From Annona cherimola (taxonomy: Eukaryota; Streptophyta; Magnoliopsida; Magnoliales; Annonaceae): DNA of 64,000 bases. The stretch's first letter is position 1. Each line of letters starts with the position of its first letter. The position numbers were made by a program, and so were the translations under genes. Positions 25,599 through 37,954 of this stretch are shown here, one piece after another. The DNA is taken from positions 17,031,335-17,095,334 of the forward strand of contig CM059977.1 of assembly GCA_030490835.1 (NCBI GenBank). Direction: 5' to 3'. Below the pieces are notes generated by a model. That model was not told where the DNA came from, did no database searches, and was given only the letters and a program-made list of their open reading frames with translations.

Positions 25599-26343
25599 AT
25601 GCAGTAGCTATTTCAGACACTGATCTGTGACTAGAAGTGGTTATATTCTCCATGATTTATATCTTCTATGGACTGTGGAACAAATATCCATGATTCCATA
25701 AGATTTTGTGATTTGAAGTAATATTTGAAACATATGTGATTTTCTATGTATCTGTATGCACCAAAATTTATCCAGAAATTCTATTGAGAATTCAAGTATT
25801 TTTACATTTTTTTTTTATGGATTTGTCTCTACTGTTAGAAGCCAAGCTAGGAAATACTAACAATACATTTCAGCAATAAAGGTGATTTATTTCTGCGTAA
25901 TCAATGCCAACATGGGAAAACACTGGCTTAACCCGCCAATAATTCCAAGACAACCATCACAATAAAGTCCACTGAAAACAGTCGTTCTGGTTCTCCCATA
26001 TCATTACCCTTCATTTCAAATATCTCAATTACATAATATTATAATGCTAATGGACATAACTACAGTGTCGACAACTAAATTTCTACCATTACAACAACAC
26101 ATCAACTAATAAATATGACTCTAGAGGGGGAACAAAAAAAAAGGAAGAAACGATAATTCACTCAAGCACGGCAAGTAGACACCATGCTTTTAAATCCCTA
26201 TTCCAACCAAGTAAGTTCCAGCAATGTATACCAGAGGGGAAAAAAAAGGATAAAAAACAGAGGGCTTTCACCAAAACAAAATACGACTGACTAGAAACAA
26301 GAAAACGAAGAAAAAATGAATGAGGAAGATTTGAGTAGAGCAC

Positions 26344-26700
26344 CTGAATCCAAGAGCAACGGATTTTCTCCTCGGATCCAAAAGACTTCAACCAAGAAAC
26401 TTAAATCCACGAAAGCTTTTCTCTAACACGCAGCAGATCTTCCTTCTCTCCGTTTGCAGATTACGGAAAATCCAGACCCAAATAGTAATACCTGCGACTG
26501 ACTATTATCCGAAATCCAAAGCTCTGAGGTATTGAAATAAGATAACGTGAAGCTATTCGACGAGGAGAACTCAGGAAATTGCAACGGAGAGAAGACGGCA
26601 AGTTCTCCCTCTCCCGCAGCTGTGACTCCAGCAGTCCAGCTGCAGCGAGAGGAAGAGCCAGAAGCAGCAGAGAGTTTTGGAAATGCCCGGATTTTTGAAG
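26344..26700 (-). other. Putative transcribed leader exon and promoter of the 24.5-kb gene
   Basis: On the minus strand the DNA is CT-rich like a plant 5' leader and ends in a good donor, TTCAG|GTGCTC, at 26344/26343. A second donor-like CAG|GTATTA occurs at 26492/26491. No ATG opens a frame that continues into the exon at 24845, so this would be 5' untranslated. The sequence TATAAAAG near 26723-26730 is a TATA box only if read on the plus strand, so the direction of any promoter here is unclear. Assignment to the small gene rests on strand and order alone. Confidence 0.3.
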
Positions 26701-26759
26701 TGGCAAAAATGCCCCTATTTGATATAAAAGTTGGAAGCGCACGAGGCGGATAAGATTAG

Positions 26760-27950
26760 GATATTTACGTAAACGTCTTACACTCCCCGCGGCCCATGCT
26801 GCTGCCTACTGGCAGCCTGGTGCTGGGCACGTTTGTAATTTCACCATTTTCCATCCTTCCCCCCATATCTTTTAGTATAATTTGTCATTTTAATTATTTA
26901 ATAACATATGTTAACTATTAACCATGATTTACCCTTGTATTTCTTTTTTCCCACTTCTTTTAGTAAGATGTGTTATTTTAATTATTTAATAATTTTTTTA
27001 CATTATTTTTCAATATTTTTTTTATTAGTTTGTACACTTACCCCTCATCGGATATTATAATTAAGCTCAACAATTCTACTGACAGATAAAAATAAGCTTC
27101 CACGTCCCCAAAAATAGAGCCTGCGTTGGCAATCATTTTTCCAATATTAACATAAAAGGCTTGTCCATTTATTTTTATTCGCTTTGATTTAATCATTACC
27201 TCACATTATTCTCTCTTTTTGTCCCCAACTACTCATTTTTTTCACCACTTTTCTCATTCCACTCCTTTTGTAGGAAGTTCGCGACAGAGGTCAACTTTCG
27301 AGGTCAGCTGACCCAATATCAGATAATTCGATGCAAACTGATATCTACACCGAAAAAATTCAAAGAACATTAGAGAAGCCTCCATTCCATTGTGGGATAG
27401 CTTCAAAATCTTTGGACTCCAAAAAAAAAGGGGTCTAAAATGAAACTAAAAAGGCATCCAAGGTAAGAAACGGCAATTGGTTCTCAAGAATATAGAAATT
27501 TTAGGTTTTTCTTTTAAACAATAATAAAAAACAACAATGGTTTAATTGTGTTGCAGGCATTTTGATCCTGCTACACCGATGGTGTTGAAACATGAAGCAG
27601 AGAAGGCCATCGTAGAAGCACACATAAAAAACATAGATCGAGAAGCCAGAGAGTTTAGCAAAATAATCTATATCCAGGGTACACAAGGGACAGGCTTGTC
27701 GTTGAGTAACCCTATTAGAATCCTACTAAGATCTCTATTTTCTCTCTCTGCTTTGAGATGCATTTGTGTATCTTGAAGGCCTTCCTTCAGGGGAGGGCTG
27801 CGCTCTATTTACAGCCCTGATCCTGGCTATTGATTTCCAGAAGTTAAAAGCTTGCTAGACTGTTTAAATTTTCTGGAAATTAACTACCGAGGGCTGGAAG
27901 GTTCTTTGGTGATCTCAATTCTCAGCAAACGAGAAAACACCGCCTCGTCT
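26760..27950. other. Intergenic between the small gene and the BIN4 homologue
   Basis: The first part is AT-rich. Bases 27270-27900 are less AT-rich. A plus-strand frame at 27546-27776, preceded by an acceptor-like TTGCAG, contains PMVLKHEAEKAIVEAH. It is not in any family I recognise and may be a gene or retroelement fragment. The BIN4 3' untranslated region should lie in the last few hundred bases. Confidence 0.35.
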
Positions 27951-30900
27951 TCATTTCTTGGATTTTTTTGTTTTTTTAGGGGCTTGAGATTTCCTCCCTC
28001 CTGTCTTAGCTGGCTTTCCTACAGGTTTTGCCCTTTTCTTAGCCGTGCCCTGCAAAAAAAAAAAAAAAATTCATTGAACAATTATACGTGAAATGCAAGA
28101 TGAAATGTCACAAGTGGCATCGATGATATTAATAATATTTGGCAGAATAAGGCCATTATGCAACTAAATGTCTTAAGTCCATTTATGTGAAAGATGATCA
28201 AATGAGACACAATGACACCTTGTATTTTGCATTTCCATTCCTATCCAAAATTGATGGATGGTGTTGTTACTTGCATGGTGATGGGGCAGACTTGCCATGA
28301 ACTAGATAGGTTGCCCAGACATTGCCCAGACAAAACAAGTGTTGTAAGTGGTGATTTTTCAATTCACAGATTCGCCTGAATCAAGGGTGAACTTGAATAT
28401 GACTACAGTGACCAATCTGTAGTTCTGCACTGGAACCAAACAAGCTTAAAGGTTGACTAAGGAATCCATGTCATCAACATGCTAAGTTGCCGAGGAATGG
28501 AGTCATTTACAAAGTCAACCTAGCCAGAAGTCATAGGCAGCAAATTTGGACTGAAAGCTTTCCTGGTGGTTGCTTCACAGCCCTGAGCAACGAATTTCAA
28601 GAGTAGCCATCACAGGCTGCTGCACTGGCTTCAGGTACAAAATACAAAGGAAAAGTATCCATTTTACTTCCAACCATAGAAGATTGTTTCCAGTTGAGAA
28701 GAGAGTCAAATATGGGAGTGTCCAGAACATGATTTTTTTTAGAAAAATAATAATAAAATAAACAATACACTTAATGCAGACTAAGGCCATAATAGTTGAA
28801 TTTGAATTTCCTTTTTCTTCCCTATTTTCACTTTAATGGTTTTCTAACCTTCCCATTGGCCTTTACGTCAATTGCATCTTCATCTTCATTCTTTTGATTG
28901 CTTTGACGAGTGGATGGTTTGGGTATTTTGTCTCCCTCCTCATCTGAATCAAATGAAAATCCATCGAGGGTTCCTACTCGAAGTTCAGGAAAACAACGTG
29001 CGTAAGTAAAACAGTGGGCACATGACTGAAAAGAACATCTGCATGAAGAATTTGTCAAGAACATCCAAACAATATTCCGATTATTATATATCACTAGTTT
29101 CAATCATCCACCACACCGGTTATTAAATCACAGGGCTGTGGATTGACAATCAAAAGGATGTCATGATGAATGCTGTATCCTTGGAGGGATCTCATTACAT
29201 GATACTAAAAATCATTCAATGGCACACAAACTGTTCAGCATCGACCACATCCAAAATAATAACAAAGAAAATAATAAACACATAAATCTTGATTTGAGGT
29301 CCCACTGATTTTTCTTTTCAAAAATCACTTGACTCCACTCTGAATGAAGAGCTATTAACCATAAATAAAATAAAATGTCTCTACATTCGGCTTGCTTTGT
29401 TTTAATATAAAAGAGGTGCAAAACTCTCCTGGATGCGAAAGATTATCTGTATGTGTGTCTATATATATATTTTTGAGAAGTGAACCTATTTCATTTTTTG
29501 CTTTATGACTGACATCATTCTCTATACTATAATGTTATTATCGCCTTTTCTTTTAGTACTTCTTTCATATATTCTCTTTTTACGCTTCCTTGTGTATGTC
29601 CTCTACATCAGACCAAACAAAGAATCTGTACAGTTACATAAAGGAAATTTTTGAGAAAAAGACATCTTACCTTCAATCATTGTCTCAGCCTCATATACAT
29701 TTGAATGAGGTTTAAGCTGAATAAAGTCATTCATGACAGCCTCTATCTGATCATAACAAAAATCAGTGTTAGTTACATTCTAAGACTACCACACAAAAGA
29801 CACTACCATGAACAAGAACAATACTGACTTCCCCTCATAAAAAAATCAGAAACAAGGAGATAGAAATATAGTAACTTTCCCTCCTCATAAAACATATCAA
29901 AACAAGGTGAACTTTCAAAGTGAGACTTTGATCAACCAATGAACCACTTGTAGACATTTAGTGAAGGTTGGAGCTGAGACCTCGCAAATGTCAACTGATC
30001 ATATCCAAAAATCATCTCTGGATGACCATGTCAATGGTAACATCATAAAATGCATGATCATGGAAAGGCCAAATTTGTTCTAATTTGGCATTGCCAGACC
30101 TAAGGAAGTTGGAATTTCTTCATCTGGTACTTTTCAAATATTGAAGAACAAGAACTTATTCAAATACCAAACTCATAGATCAATCTTCCAGCGATGATGA
30201 AGTTCAAAACATTCTGTTATGATTTTCAAATTGCAATTGTACCATTACTACAATGGATAACACACTGCAAACACAAAATCTCTCTGAAAAAGAGAAGTGC
30301 AAAGGATGCCAAAAAAAGAAGACCTCTTTAAAATATTATTTTTGAAAGACCTACACTGTGGGAATGCAGTGATAATTCGAGAAGGGATGAAATAGACAAA
30401 CCTTTGCTTCTGTCTGACCAAAGCTAACCTGAACTAAAAAGGGTCAGAATTTAAAGCCCTGAACAAAAGAAAAATAATGTAAATGCAGCAAGAATATTTG
30501 ATAGCTTACTACACAAAGTGTCCTGCAAGGAACAATTGTTGTCTTATATATTGTTCCTGCAACAAAAGTGGAGTGCTTACAAGAATCAGCTATCCTCGAT
30601 TTTTCTGAAATGCACTTCAAGATTGCAGTGCAAACCTTTTAGATCAAAAAGCACATCACTATTCCCACTTGGTGCATTTGAAAATGATATTCTGCCAACA
30701 GCACCCACGTCTCCACTCAAGTCAATGGAATCCCCATCACACTCAACGAGAGCCTGCAAAACAAAATAAATAAATTAAATAAAATAAATCATGATGAGAT
30801 CCACAAATCAGAAACATGCAATCGTTAAATCTAGAGGAACTTGTCTAACTCCTGGTCTAGAAGCCACTTAGGGACTGCCAAGTGGTAAAGGCGCTAGCAT

Positions 30901-31556
30901 GTGCTCGAGGGGACATGGGTTCGAAACCTGTCCCCGGCATGCAAGTATTTCGTCTCCCTGTTGATAATTTAGGAGCATGTGGTCTTCCTCTGGATAATTG
31001 TAGAAATTCTTGAACTTGATAGTAAAATTAAAAAAAATGAGATGTGATGTAATAAGTACAAAAAAAAGAAAAAACTCCTAGCCTACAAACCAAGTTTACA
31101 AAGTAACCACATGTGACGCTTTCTTTACAGAAAAGCAACAGTAGAAAGTGATTACACATTCTCTGAAGGCCCTCTTCAATCTCGTTTCATTGCACAAGAC
31201 AATAAAGGGAAAAAAAGAGAATCAGATGGCTAAACTCAAAACTCACTATTTCAATAAAGATCAACACTGACTCGTTATTGTCAAACTCCAAAAAGGAAGC
31301 CCACTTTACTGCATGTCATAAATCATTTCCTAAAATCTAAATATACGAAACAGTGATTCATAAATGCTCAAACCATGAATAAGATTAAGATGCATTCTTC
31401 AGCAAGGCTCCACCAGTAAGGACTTGGATTACTAAATAAGTATATCAGAATCAAGCTTCAGACATCAAGCAGATGTGGTTCTGAACGTATTCCAGCTTTC
31501 CCTTGAATTGAGTGTGATGGTAATGGTGAATCCTCAGCCTTCTTTTAATACATGTA

Positions 31557-31626
<70 letters not shown>

Positions 31627-33790
31627 GAATCTTGTAAATTCAAAATTGATCTGAAATCCAACAAACAATAACACACATTAACATCTTATTAAGTAGCAAT
31701 TATCACGTTGGATTGGCTCTTCGGATAAAAAATTGTGAGTTACATATAATTTTAGATGATAGTTGTAATCTTTGTGAATCTACACACCAGGACAACGCAT
31801 CAATCTGATGCCAAAATATAGAACACTAATTAGATGGAGAAAAAGGGAAAAAGTCTAAACCTTTATGATCTTAATATTTCTGGAAAAAAAAAGTCCACCA
31901 TAGGCATAAAGCATAACAGTAATCAAAACATAACCAACCGCCCCAACAGGTGATGCAGTGTCACCAAAGCAAGTGGACAGGGCTTACATGTAATGACACT
32001 GACCAGCCCCTTAACCAACAATCTAACAATCTGAAAAGAAGAACTACCTTCAATCGTTGAATTTTCTCATGAAACACTAATGGCAACCTTGAGGAGACCT
32101 GCAAATGCTCATAAAAAGATTAATTTGGATATGAGTGACAAAGCGTCTAGGTGCAATTGACAAAAATAAGAAGAAGAACCTGGTCAAAACATCTTGCTGG
32201 AAAGGACCTAAACATACTCCCATGAGGCATCTGGCATCACTGCTGTAACTTCTTACCTGAGGTTCGGTGGGCTTCTCCAGTAGTTCTTCATCAGCAGCTT
32301 CACCCTCTAATCCATCTCCTGGATCACTTTTCAAGATTAAAAAAGAATAATATAAGAGGGGAAAAAAAGTACACATAACATTTAAGCAATACAGAATATC
32401 TGTGGCAAGAAGACCAATGGTAGGGGAAATTAGCATGATTAATTTGGCAGGCCTTCTACTAAATATGCAAGCTCCCCAAAAGCAACCTATGGTAATATCC
32501 TAACCTTTCATTCAGTGGGCTACAAAAAGGAAATCCATGGCAGAGACAGAAGGCCGCAAAGGGAGGCCACAGGATTGCGAATTGTCACCTCTCAGAGAAA
32601 CCCCTATCCTGGTGGGGCCTATGCAGTTGATGCTTTTGATTCCGATCACTGATAAAAATTATTATTATTATTTTTTTTTTTAAAAGATGCAACAATTGGG
32701 TGTGACTAGGCAGAGTTCAATCAACTCACAGGATGACATTCACTAAGTTTTGACCACGGCCATAATACTCATATCAAAGTTATAGAGTCAAGGGCCTGAA
32801 ATCATCTTGCACTAGTTAAAATGTCACCTCATTTAAAAAAAAAAAAAAAAAAATTCACAGGAAACTGTAACCCTAATGTGACATGTCCGTCCATTTGTTT
32901 AAAAGGTGTGAAGTAATATCATGAACTGCATTTATTCAAATACTACAAATGACATGACCAAGTAACACGATGACCTTCATTTGTTGAAACAACTCTTTCT
33001 ACCATCTTCACATACCTTCTTCTAGATCATCATTCTCTCTGTCCTTTCTAGTCTTGGAAGGTTTTGATTTCCGTACATTACTCATAGGAGATTCTCCACT
33101 AAGGTCAACTGACTCATCTTCAAGATTGTGATCGGTCTCTTGCAACTTAGATGCAAAACCTGCCGATGGTTGTCCATGGTGGGCGTGTTTATTCCTGACT
33201 GGGCTATTAGTAGGAGAAGAATCTGAAGATGAAGATAATGTCACCACAGACTGACTAGGTGCCTGTTTAGTAGACAAAAAAATCATGCAATTAGCAAGAT
33301 GAAATCATTATATATCAATTAAAATTCCATTGACATAATAAACTGTGAACATAAGCTCCAGAGCTCGAATTACTCAAAGAAGATGTCAAACCGCACTGTG
33401 TATAGATAAAAATCTAAAATCGAAATGCGTAGACAATCTTCACTGCTAAACTGATAGCCAATAATTTGCCAAGCCCAAAATTCTGGTATTACCAATCGCA
33501 ATCGTGAGATAGATGCTTGCAAATCGACTGGTTAAATAGCCATATGATTTGCATTTCAAGCATCCACTTCCCTGTGTGTCATCCATCATATTCACTGACA
33601 TTTGGTAATATTTACTCAGTTTTGTCTGGACCAAATCGTCATAGATATTTCGCAAAGCTAAGCAGTCCAAATTAACAAGTGAGAGAGAGAGAGAGAAAGA
33701 GAAACTGACATAAAATCTTAGAAAAGAGGAGTTAGGGAGTACCTTGAACGAACGCAACCAATCTGGAGAATTTTCGCGGGAGCTGCCCAT
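27951..33790 (-). CDS. BIN4: BIN4-like DNA-binding protein, topoisomerase VI complex subunit (299 aa, 10 exons)
   Basis: BIN4 (also called MID) is a plant nuclear protein that works with topoisomerase VI in endoreduplication and cell growth. I recognise the start MGSSRENSPDWLRSFK, the central SRLPLVFHEKIQRLKALVEC and CDGDSIDLSGDVGAVGR, then TMIEGTLDGFSFDSDEEGD, and the basic C-terminus KTGGRKSQAPKKTKKSKK, which resembles an AT-hook-like tail. Exons: 33743-33790, 33016-33262, 32257-32318, 32048-32098, 30636-30753, 30510-30556, 30402-30428, 29671-29746, 28849-28973 and 27951-28049. Together they total 900 bases, and the frame is kept at all nine junctions, each GT-AG. Exon 7 is only 27 bases and encodes VSFGQTEAK. 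The middle region is serine-rich and acidic. Intron 4 contains a SINE and a compound microsatellite. The start is the first ATG of the leader-proximal exon. I have no doubt about the family; exact exon ends are by inspection. Confidence 0.9.
30871..31037 (+). mobile_element. SINE in BIN4 intron 4
   Basis: Pol III A-box TGGTAAAGGCGC near 30883 and B-box GGGTTCGAAACC near 30917, followed by a non-tRNA body and an A-rich end near 31030-31037. It is antisense to the host gene. No clear target duplication was found. It is not a tRNA gene: the 3' acceptor half is missing. Confidence 0.6.
31563..31622. repeat. Compound (CT)n-(TA)n microsatellite
   Basis: About 15 CT units pass directly into about 15 TA units, inside intron 4 of the BIN4 homologue. 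It is likely to be length-variable between individuals. Confidence 0.95.
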
Positions 33791-34253
33791 TCTCACTTTG
33801 GAGATTTTCCTCCCTCGAGCTTCGAGTTTCCGGTTCCAAAAAATTATGTAATCATGCTCATCTATAGAAAATCTATCTTACAACTCTGTCAAAAAAATGA
33901 AACTCTTTGACACAAATCTATCTTACAAGTTTGTATAGAGCCAACTGATTTAAAAATCTGTTTAAAAAGGTAATTGTTTAACTTGAATTGAACTTACAAA
34001 TTTCTATAGAGCCAATTGTCTTATAAATCTGTGTAAACAGGTAAACATTCAACAAAAATAAAAAAAATTGCAGACAAAGAGTAACCTCTACTCTACCCTA
34101 TTTTATACAGTAAATCCTAATATAGCAACATTACAACACTGATTAAAACATGTAACCATTTGCATCCCCAAATATATCTTGCAAATGAATTAAACATTGA
34201 CGAAAATTTCAAACGGATAAAAACAGGGAAAAACCAAGGCGTATACTTCTCAC

Positions 34254-34496
34254 CTTGAAGCAGCCAGAAGAGGTAAACAGGGAAGACGAAGCTTTGAGTT
34301 GCAAGCCTGCAATATAGGCTGATTTAAAGAAAACAGTGAGAGGTTGAGGAAATCACAGGGATGAGATCCAGTCATGGAGAGAGAAGATAGAGAAGAAAAG
34401 GGAGAGGGAAAACAGGGTGTTACCTTGAAGCAAACAACTCGAAGCGGCAAAGATTGTGGTTGGAAACGGAGTCGGAGAGACCGGGCACAAAGGCTG

Positions 34497-34531
<35 letters not shown>

Positions 34532-34630
34532 AATTCGAGGGAGGCCGACAACACAGAGAGAGGTTGGGACCGACGAGAGACAAAGGAAGGATTGCAGCCA
34601 GAAGGGGGAAGAGAAGCGGCGGGTATTAAT
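34254..34630 (-). other. Putative 5' untranslated exons of the BIN4 homologue
   Basis: Two exon-like blocks lie upstream of the coding start on the same strand. One runs from about 34600 to 34424 and ends GCTTCAAG|GTAAC. The other, 34254-34306, has acceptor ATTGCAG at its upstream edge and ends GCTTCAAG|GTGAG. Both are pyrimidine-rich like plant leaders. A TATA-like TATTAAT occurs near 34622-34630. If real, the BIN4 leader is spliced once or twice before the coding exon. The acceptor into the coding exon (before 33790) is not certain. Confidence 0.4.
34499..34527. repeat. (GA)n microsatellite
   Basis: About 14 GA units. Read on the minus strand it is a CT run inside the proposed BIN4 leader, a common feature of plant 5' untranslated regions. 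Confidence 0.9.
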
Positions 34631-34639
34631 ATGATAAGG

Positions 34640-35494
34640 GCGGTTGATTATGTGATAAGTTATAGGCAAATAACTTCATAAGTTCTGTGAGATATTATAA
34701 GATATTACAGGCTATTTGAAATGCGGGCCGGGTACCCCAACTCTTGAACCAACCCTACCCGAATTTTGAACGGGTATCTTCAGGTGGAACCGAACTTTCC
34801 CTGCATCTAGTGACTGTGAGTTAATTCGTGGGTACCAGACAAGTTGTACCCTAGCTTAGCACCGCGAGTGCTTAGGTTGGGTAGAATGCCAGTGCGCTCC
34901 GGTTTCAATTCATGTTAAATGAGCATTATCTTTTATTTTCTAGAACAGTATAAGTATTGTTTGGTTTATATCGAGCAACATTTTTAGAAAAATATACTTG
35001 ACATTATTGAGTTGTAATATAGGATATTGGAAAATGAAAATAAATCCAAAATAATAATGTAAAAATGAATAATTAAGAAATACCAATTAAAAATATAGTC
35101 ATAAAAATATAATTGCTATCCAATTCATATACAAGGGGATCCATTCCATGCATTCAACAAGACCCTTCAACGAAATATTCTAAATTTTCAAACATTAACC
35201 TAACCTGTACGGGCTATTACTATTGTTGTCAAAAAATTTATTTTCTGAACTGCATTCAGTCTGCTTTCCTTCATTTTAATGTAAAACAAACCAACGATGC
35301 TTTCGATTACGGTCTTGATTTCAGCCTGATCGGTTAACCTCATGATCCCAATGGCCCACCTGATAAGCGGAGCGGATCGAATTAGAGAGGCCTCTTTCCG
35401 CGGCCTAGATCTCCCATGCCCCTAAACTCGCACGTGCGAGGTGCGACTCGACTAACCTCTCGTTCTTCGCGCGCATTCGGTTCCCCAGGAAAGC
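34640..35494. other. Head-to-head intergenic region
   Basis: Separates the minus-strand BIN4 leader from the plus-strand 159-residue gene. Bases 34705-34830 hold a GGGTAC/GTACCC-rich fragment that resembles the ends of hAT-type elements but has no partner. The last 150 bases (35350-35490) are GC-rich and probably promoter DNA. Confidence 0.4.
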
Positions 35495-35501
35495 TATAAA
35501 T
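35495..35501 (+). promoter_or_regulatory. TATA box of the 159-aa gene
   Basis: TATAAAT lies 64 bases before the ATG at 35559, which would place the transcription start near 35525. The position and the GC-rich DNA upstream are typical of a plant core promoter. Confidence 0.65.
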
Positions 35502-35558
35502 ATCACTTCTCTAGCTGCTTAATCCATTAGATCCGTCTCCTGTGACCCATCCTCTCCC

Positions 35559-37954
35559 ATGGCTAGAGTCTGCTCCCAAGCCCTAATCAGATCCACTTCT
35601 TCATCTTTCTTCTATTCGTCGAGCTTCCGTCCCTTCCCTCGTCCTTCCTCCCGCCTTCTAAATCTCCGAAATCGATCGAATAGGTCGGAGAAAGCGCAGC
35701 TGATCGAGCTCGAACTCGACTCTGACGCCTCTGAGAGCGAGGTGCTCGGCCTGCGCAGGCTCGAGGATGCTATACATGGCATCATCATCCGTAGATCCGC
35801 GCCTGACTGGCTCCCTTTCGTTCCCGGCTCGTCCTACTGGGTCCCGCCTAGACAACGGCCCCTCGGCGTCGTGGAGTTGGTCGGCCGGCTGGCCAATCCG
35901 CTATCGGAGGAGGAGACGATGTCTCTGACGACAGTGCGAGGGTGGCCATCGGCCGCATATTACATTGAAGGTGAATTTTTTTTTTATTTTTTTAGGTTGT
36001 ATCTGAGATCGATTCATTTGGCTGTTCGAATTTTGAATCCTGTAGAATTTGGTTTTATTATGGTACAAGCTCCCGAAAATTTTAAACTTTTTTAATAATT
36101 TGCTCTGCTTATTTTCAAAAAGGTGTTTTTGTGGTGCTTCAGCTGAACTTACTATTCGTATTTTCTGGTTGTCTTCCTGAATTGTCTGTTTTGTAAATTT
36201 ATAATGATTGTGATATTAATCTTTACAATGAATTGTCGTGTTGTACTAGGTCCCAATAATTTTCCTCCGGTGGTTAATCAATGCATTCGGATAATTTTCC
36301 TCCAGTGTTTAAGCCATGGCTTAGGAGCAAAGATTGGACCGTATATTTTCTTTTCCACAGCCGAATTTGGATTTATTGAGTTTCAGCAGTAGAAAGTCTC
36401 AATGTCTCAGAATAACAAAAGCAAAAAGACATTGGATCATTGACTGTTGAAGGTTTCCAGACGGTTGCTTGTTCAATATATACCAACAACCGTTATTTCA
36501 TCTATTAGAACAGCGGAAAGCTGTATAACTTATTCCTGATTTATTTATTTATCATCAGAGGCTCTTGACATCAGCTGGATTGTTTTTATTTTGTAGTTGT
36601 GTTGCTTCCAGCTGAATTTGACCTTTTCAGATTCATCTTCTTGAATGAGCTGGATAATTTAACGCTGGTGCTATGCAGAACATTACAAGCACCAAATGGT
36701 CCATTCTTTTAAGCAGGTTGACCTGCAATATAGACCCATGGCCAAGTAATTTTTATGCCAAAAAGGCCCATCCAGCTTTAAAATTCTGGTAGTGGCAGTG
36801 GCAGATATAGAACTTTGTTCTTTATCCTATGATCATGTCAACACGGACAACTACAAAACTGTTAGAGAAGAGGAGAATACAAGGAAACAAGGTCCCATTT
36901 CTCTAGGATGCTAAAACTGGCTTCATGCCCTTATAGCAGTTACTATGATACAGTTAAAGAATGCCAGCCAATCTTTGCAGCAGGGGTTGAGGTGGATAGA
37001 GATCATAAGTAGTGTTGGCTGGGGCCTGGAGGTGCAATTATTCTATTCCTAACGCTACATACAATGATTAAATCTCCAAAAGGAGTAAATGCTTAGAAAA
37101 TGGACCATTGCTCCATGGATGTGTATGAGCTCCCTAGCTTCTGTTGAAAGGAGCAAATTTTGGGCTCCATTTTTTGACTACTGGAAATGTTGTTCGCTAT
37201 TCTATCATCAATTTCATTATCCCTCGTCATCAGCCAAGCATTTCTTATGTTTGTGAAGGGACTATTCACAGATTCTTAATGGATTTTACCAACGTGCTAA
37301 GCATCTTCCTCATTACTCTCTTTCTGCAGTATATTTGTTTGCAATGTTTAACAGCCAACACCCACATATATTTCCCAATCCAACTAAAAGTTCTCAGCAG
37401 GTATATATAATGGTCTTGTCGGTCCTCAATCCATTGTTCGATCTTCCATGTTGAGTAAAACTTTCTTTTTTTTTTTTTTTTTTCCTTCTTCGTTTCTTGT
37501 TTCTAAGCTACGGCATGAAAATTGAAGTTAGATTGTTTCTTGGATGTAATGGTGCAGAGAATTACCTTTTATAAGAAACTAGTTCTTTATAGTCCTGCTG
37601 GGCAATTTTTCTTATTGCTAAGCACCATAGTTCACCTCTGAAAAAATTGTAAAAGATCAGTAGCTTAGTGATGATGTGTGTTTACTATTTTTTTCCTTAA
37701 GAACCAAGCCATTGCCAATCGCTAACAGGCTATCCATGCTTTCAATTTCAGCATTTGTACACATCATTTGTCATTTATCATGGTTTTGAGGGCAATGAAT
37801 TTGAAATGTCCATTCTCTGGGTGTTGGTTCTCTCTCATATGTCTTCTTGACATGCAAAAAAAAAAAAAAAAAAAAATCTCTGGCAGGTGCCTCTCCCCAG
37901 CCAGTGGAGAAAAAGTCAAAGAAGAAATCCTCACAATCTGAGGATGAAGGATGA
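35559..37954 (+). CDS. Conserved-looking plant protein of unknown function (159 aa, 2 exons)
   Basis: Exon 35559-35970 and exon 37887-37954 join in frame through a GT-AG intron of 1916 bases, with the glycine codon split 1+2; the total is 480 bases including TGA. The first 40 residues are rich in Ser, Arg and Phe with almost no acidic residues, as in a mitochondrial or plastid targeting sequence. The core contains RRLEDAIHGIIIRRSAPDWL and PFVPGSSYWVPPR, then a stretch around ANPLSEEETMSLTTVRGWP. The C-terminus is lysine- and serine-rich (VEKKSKKKSSQSEDEG). I believe similar proteins occur widely in plants, but I know no function. The start is the first ATG after the TATA box and begins a frame that stays open to the donor. 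The long intron shows no other supported exon. Confidence 0.78.

Noticed and set aside
26461..26753. Coding exons in the leader at 26.5-26.7 kb
   Set aside because: No ATG-initiated frame connects to the downstream exons; treated as untranslated leader.
30871..30950. tRNA gene in BIN4 intron 4
   Set aside because: A and B boxes are present but the 3' half does not close into a cloverleaf and a SINE body follows.
34353..34681. Open frames on both strands around the (GA)n run
   Set aside because: They are produced by the GA/CT microsatellite (RERERE or SLSLSL peptides).
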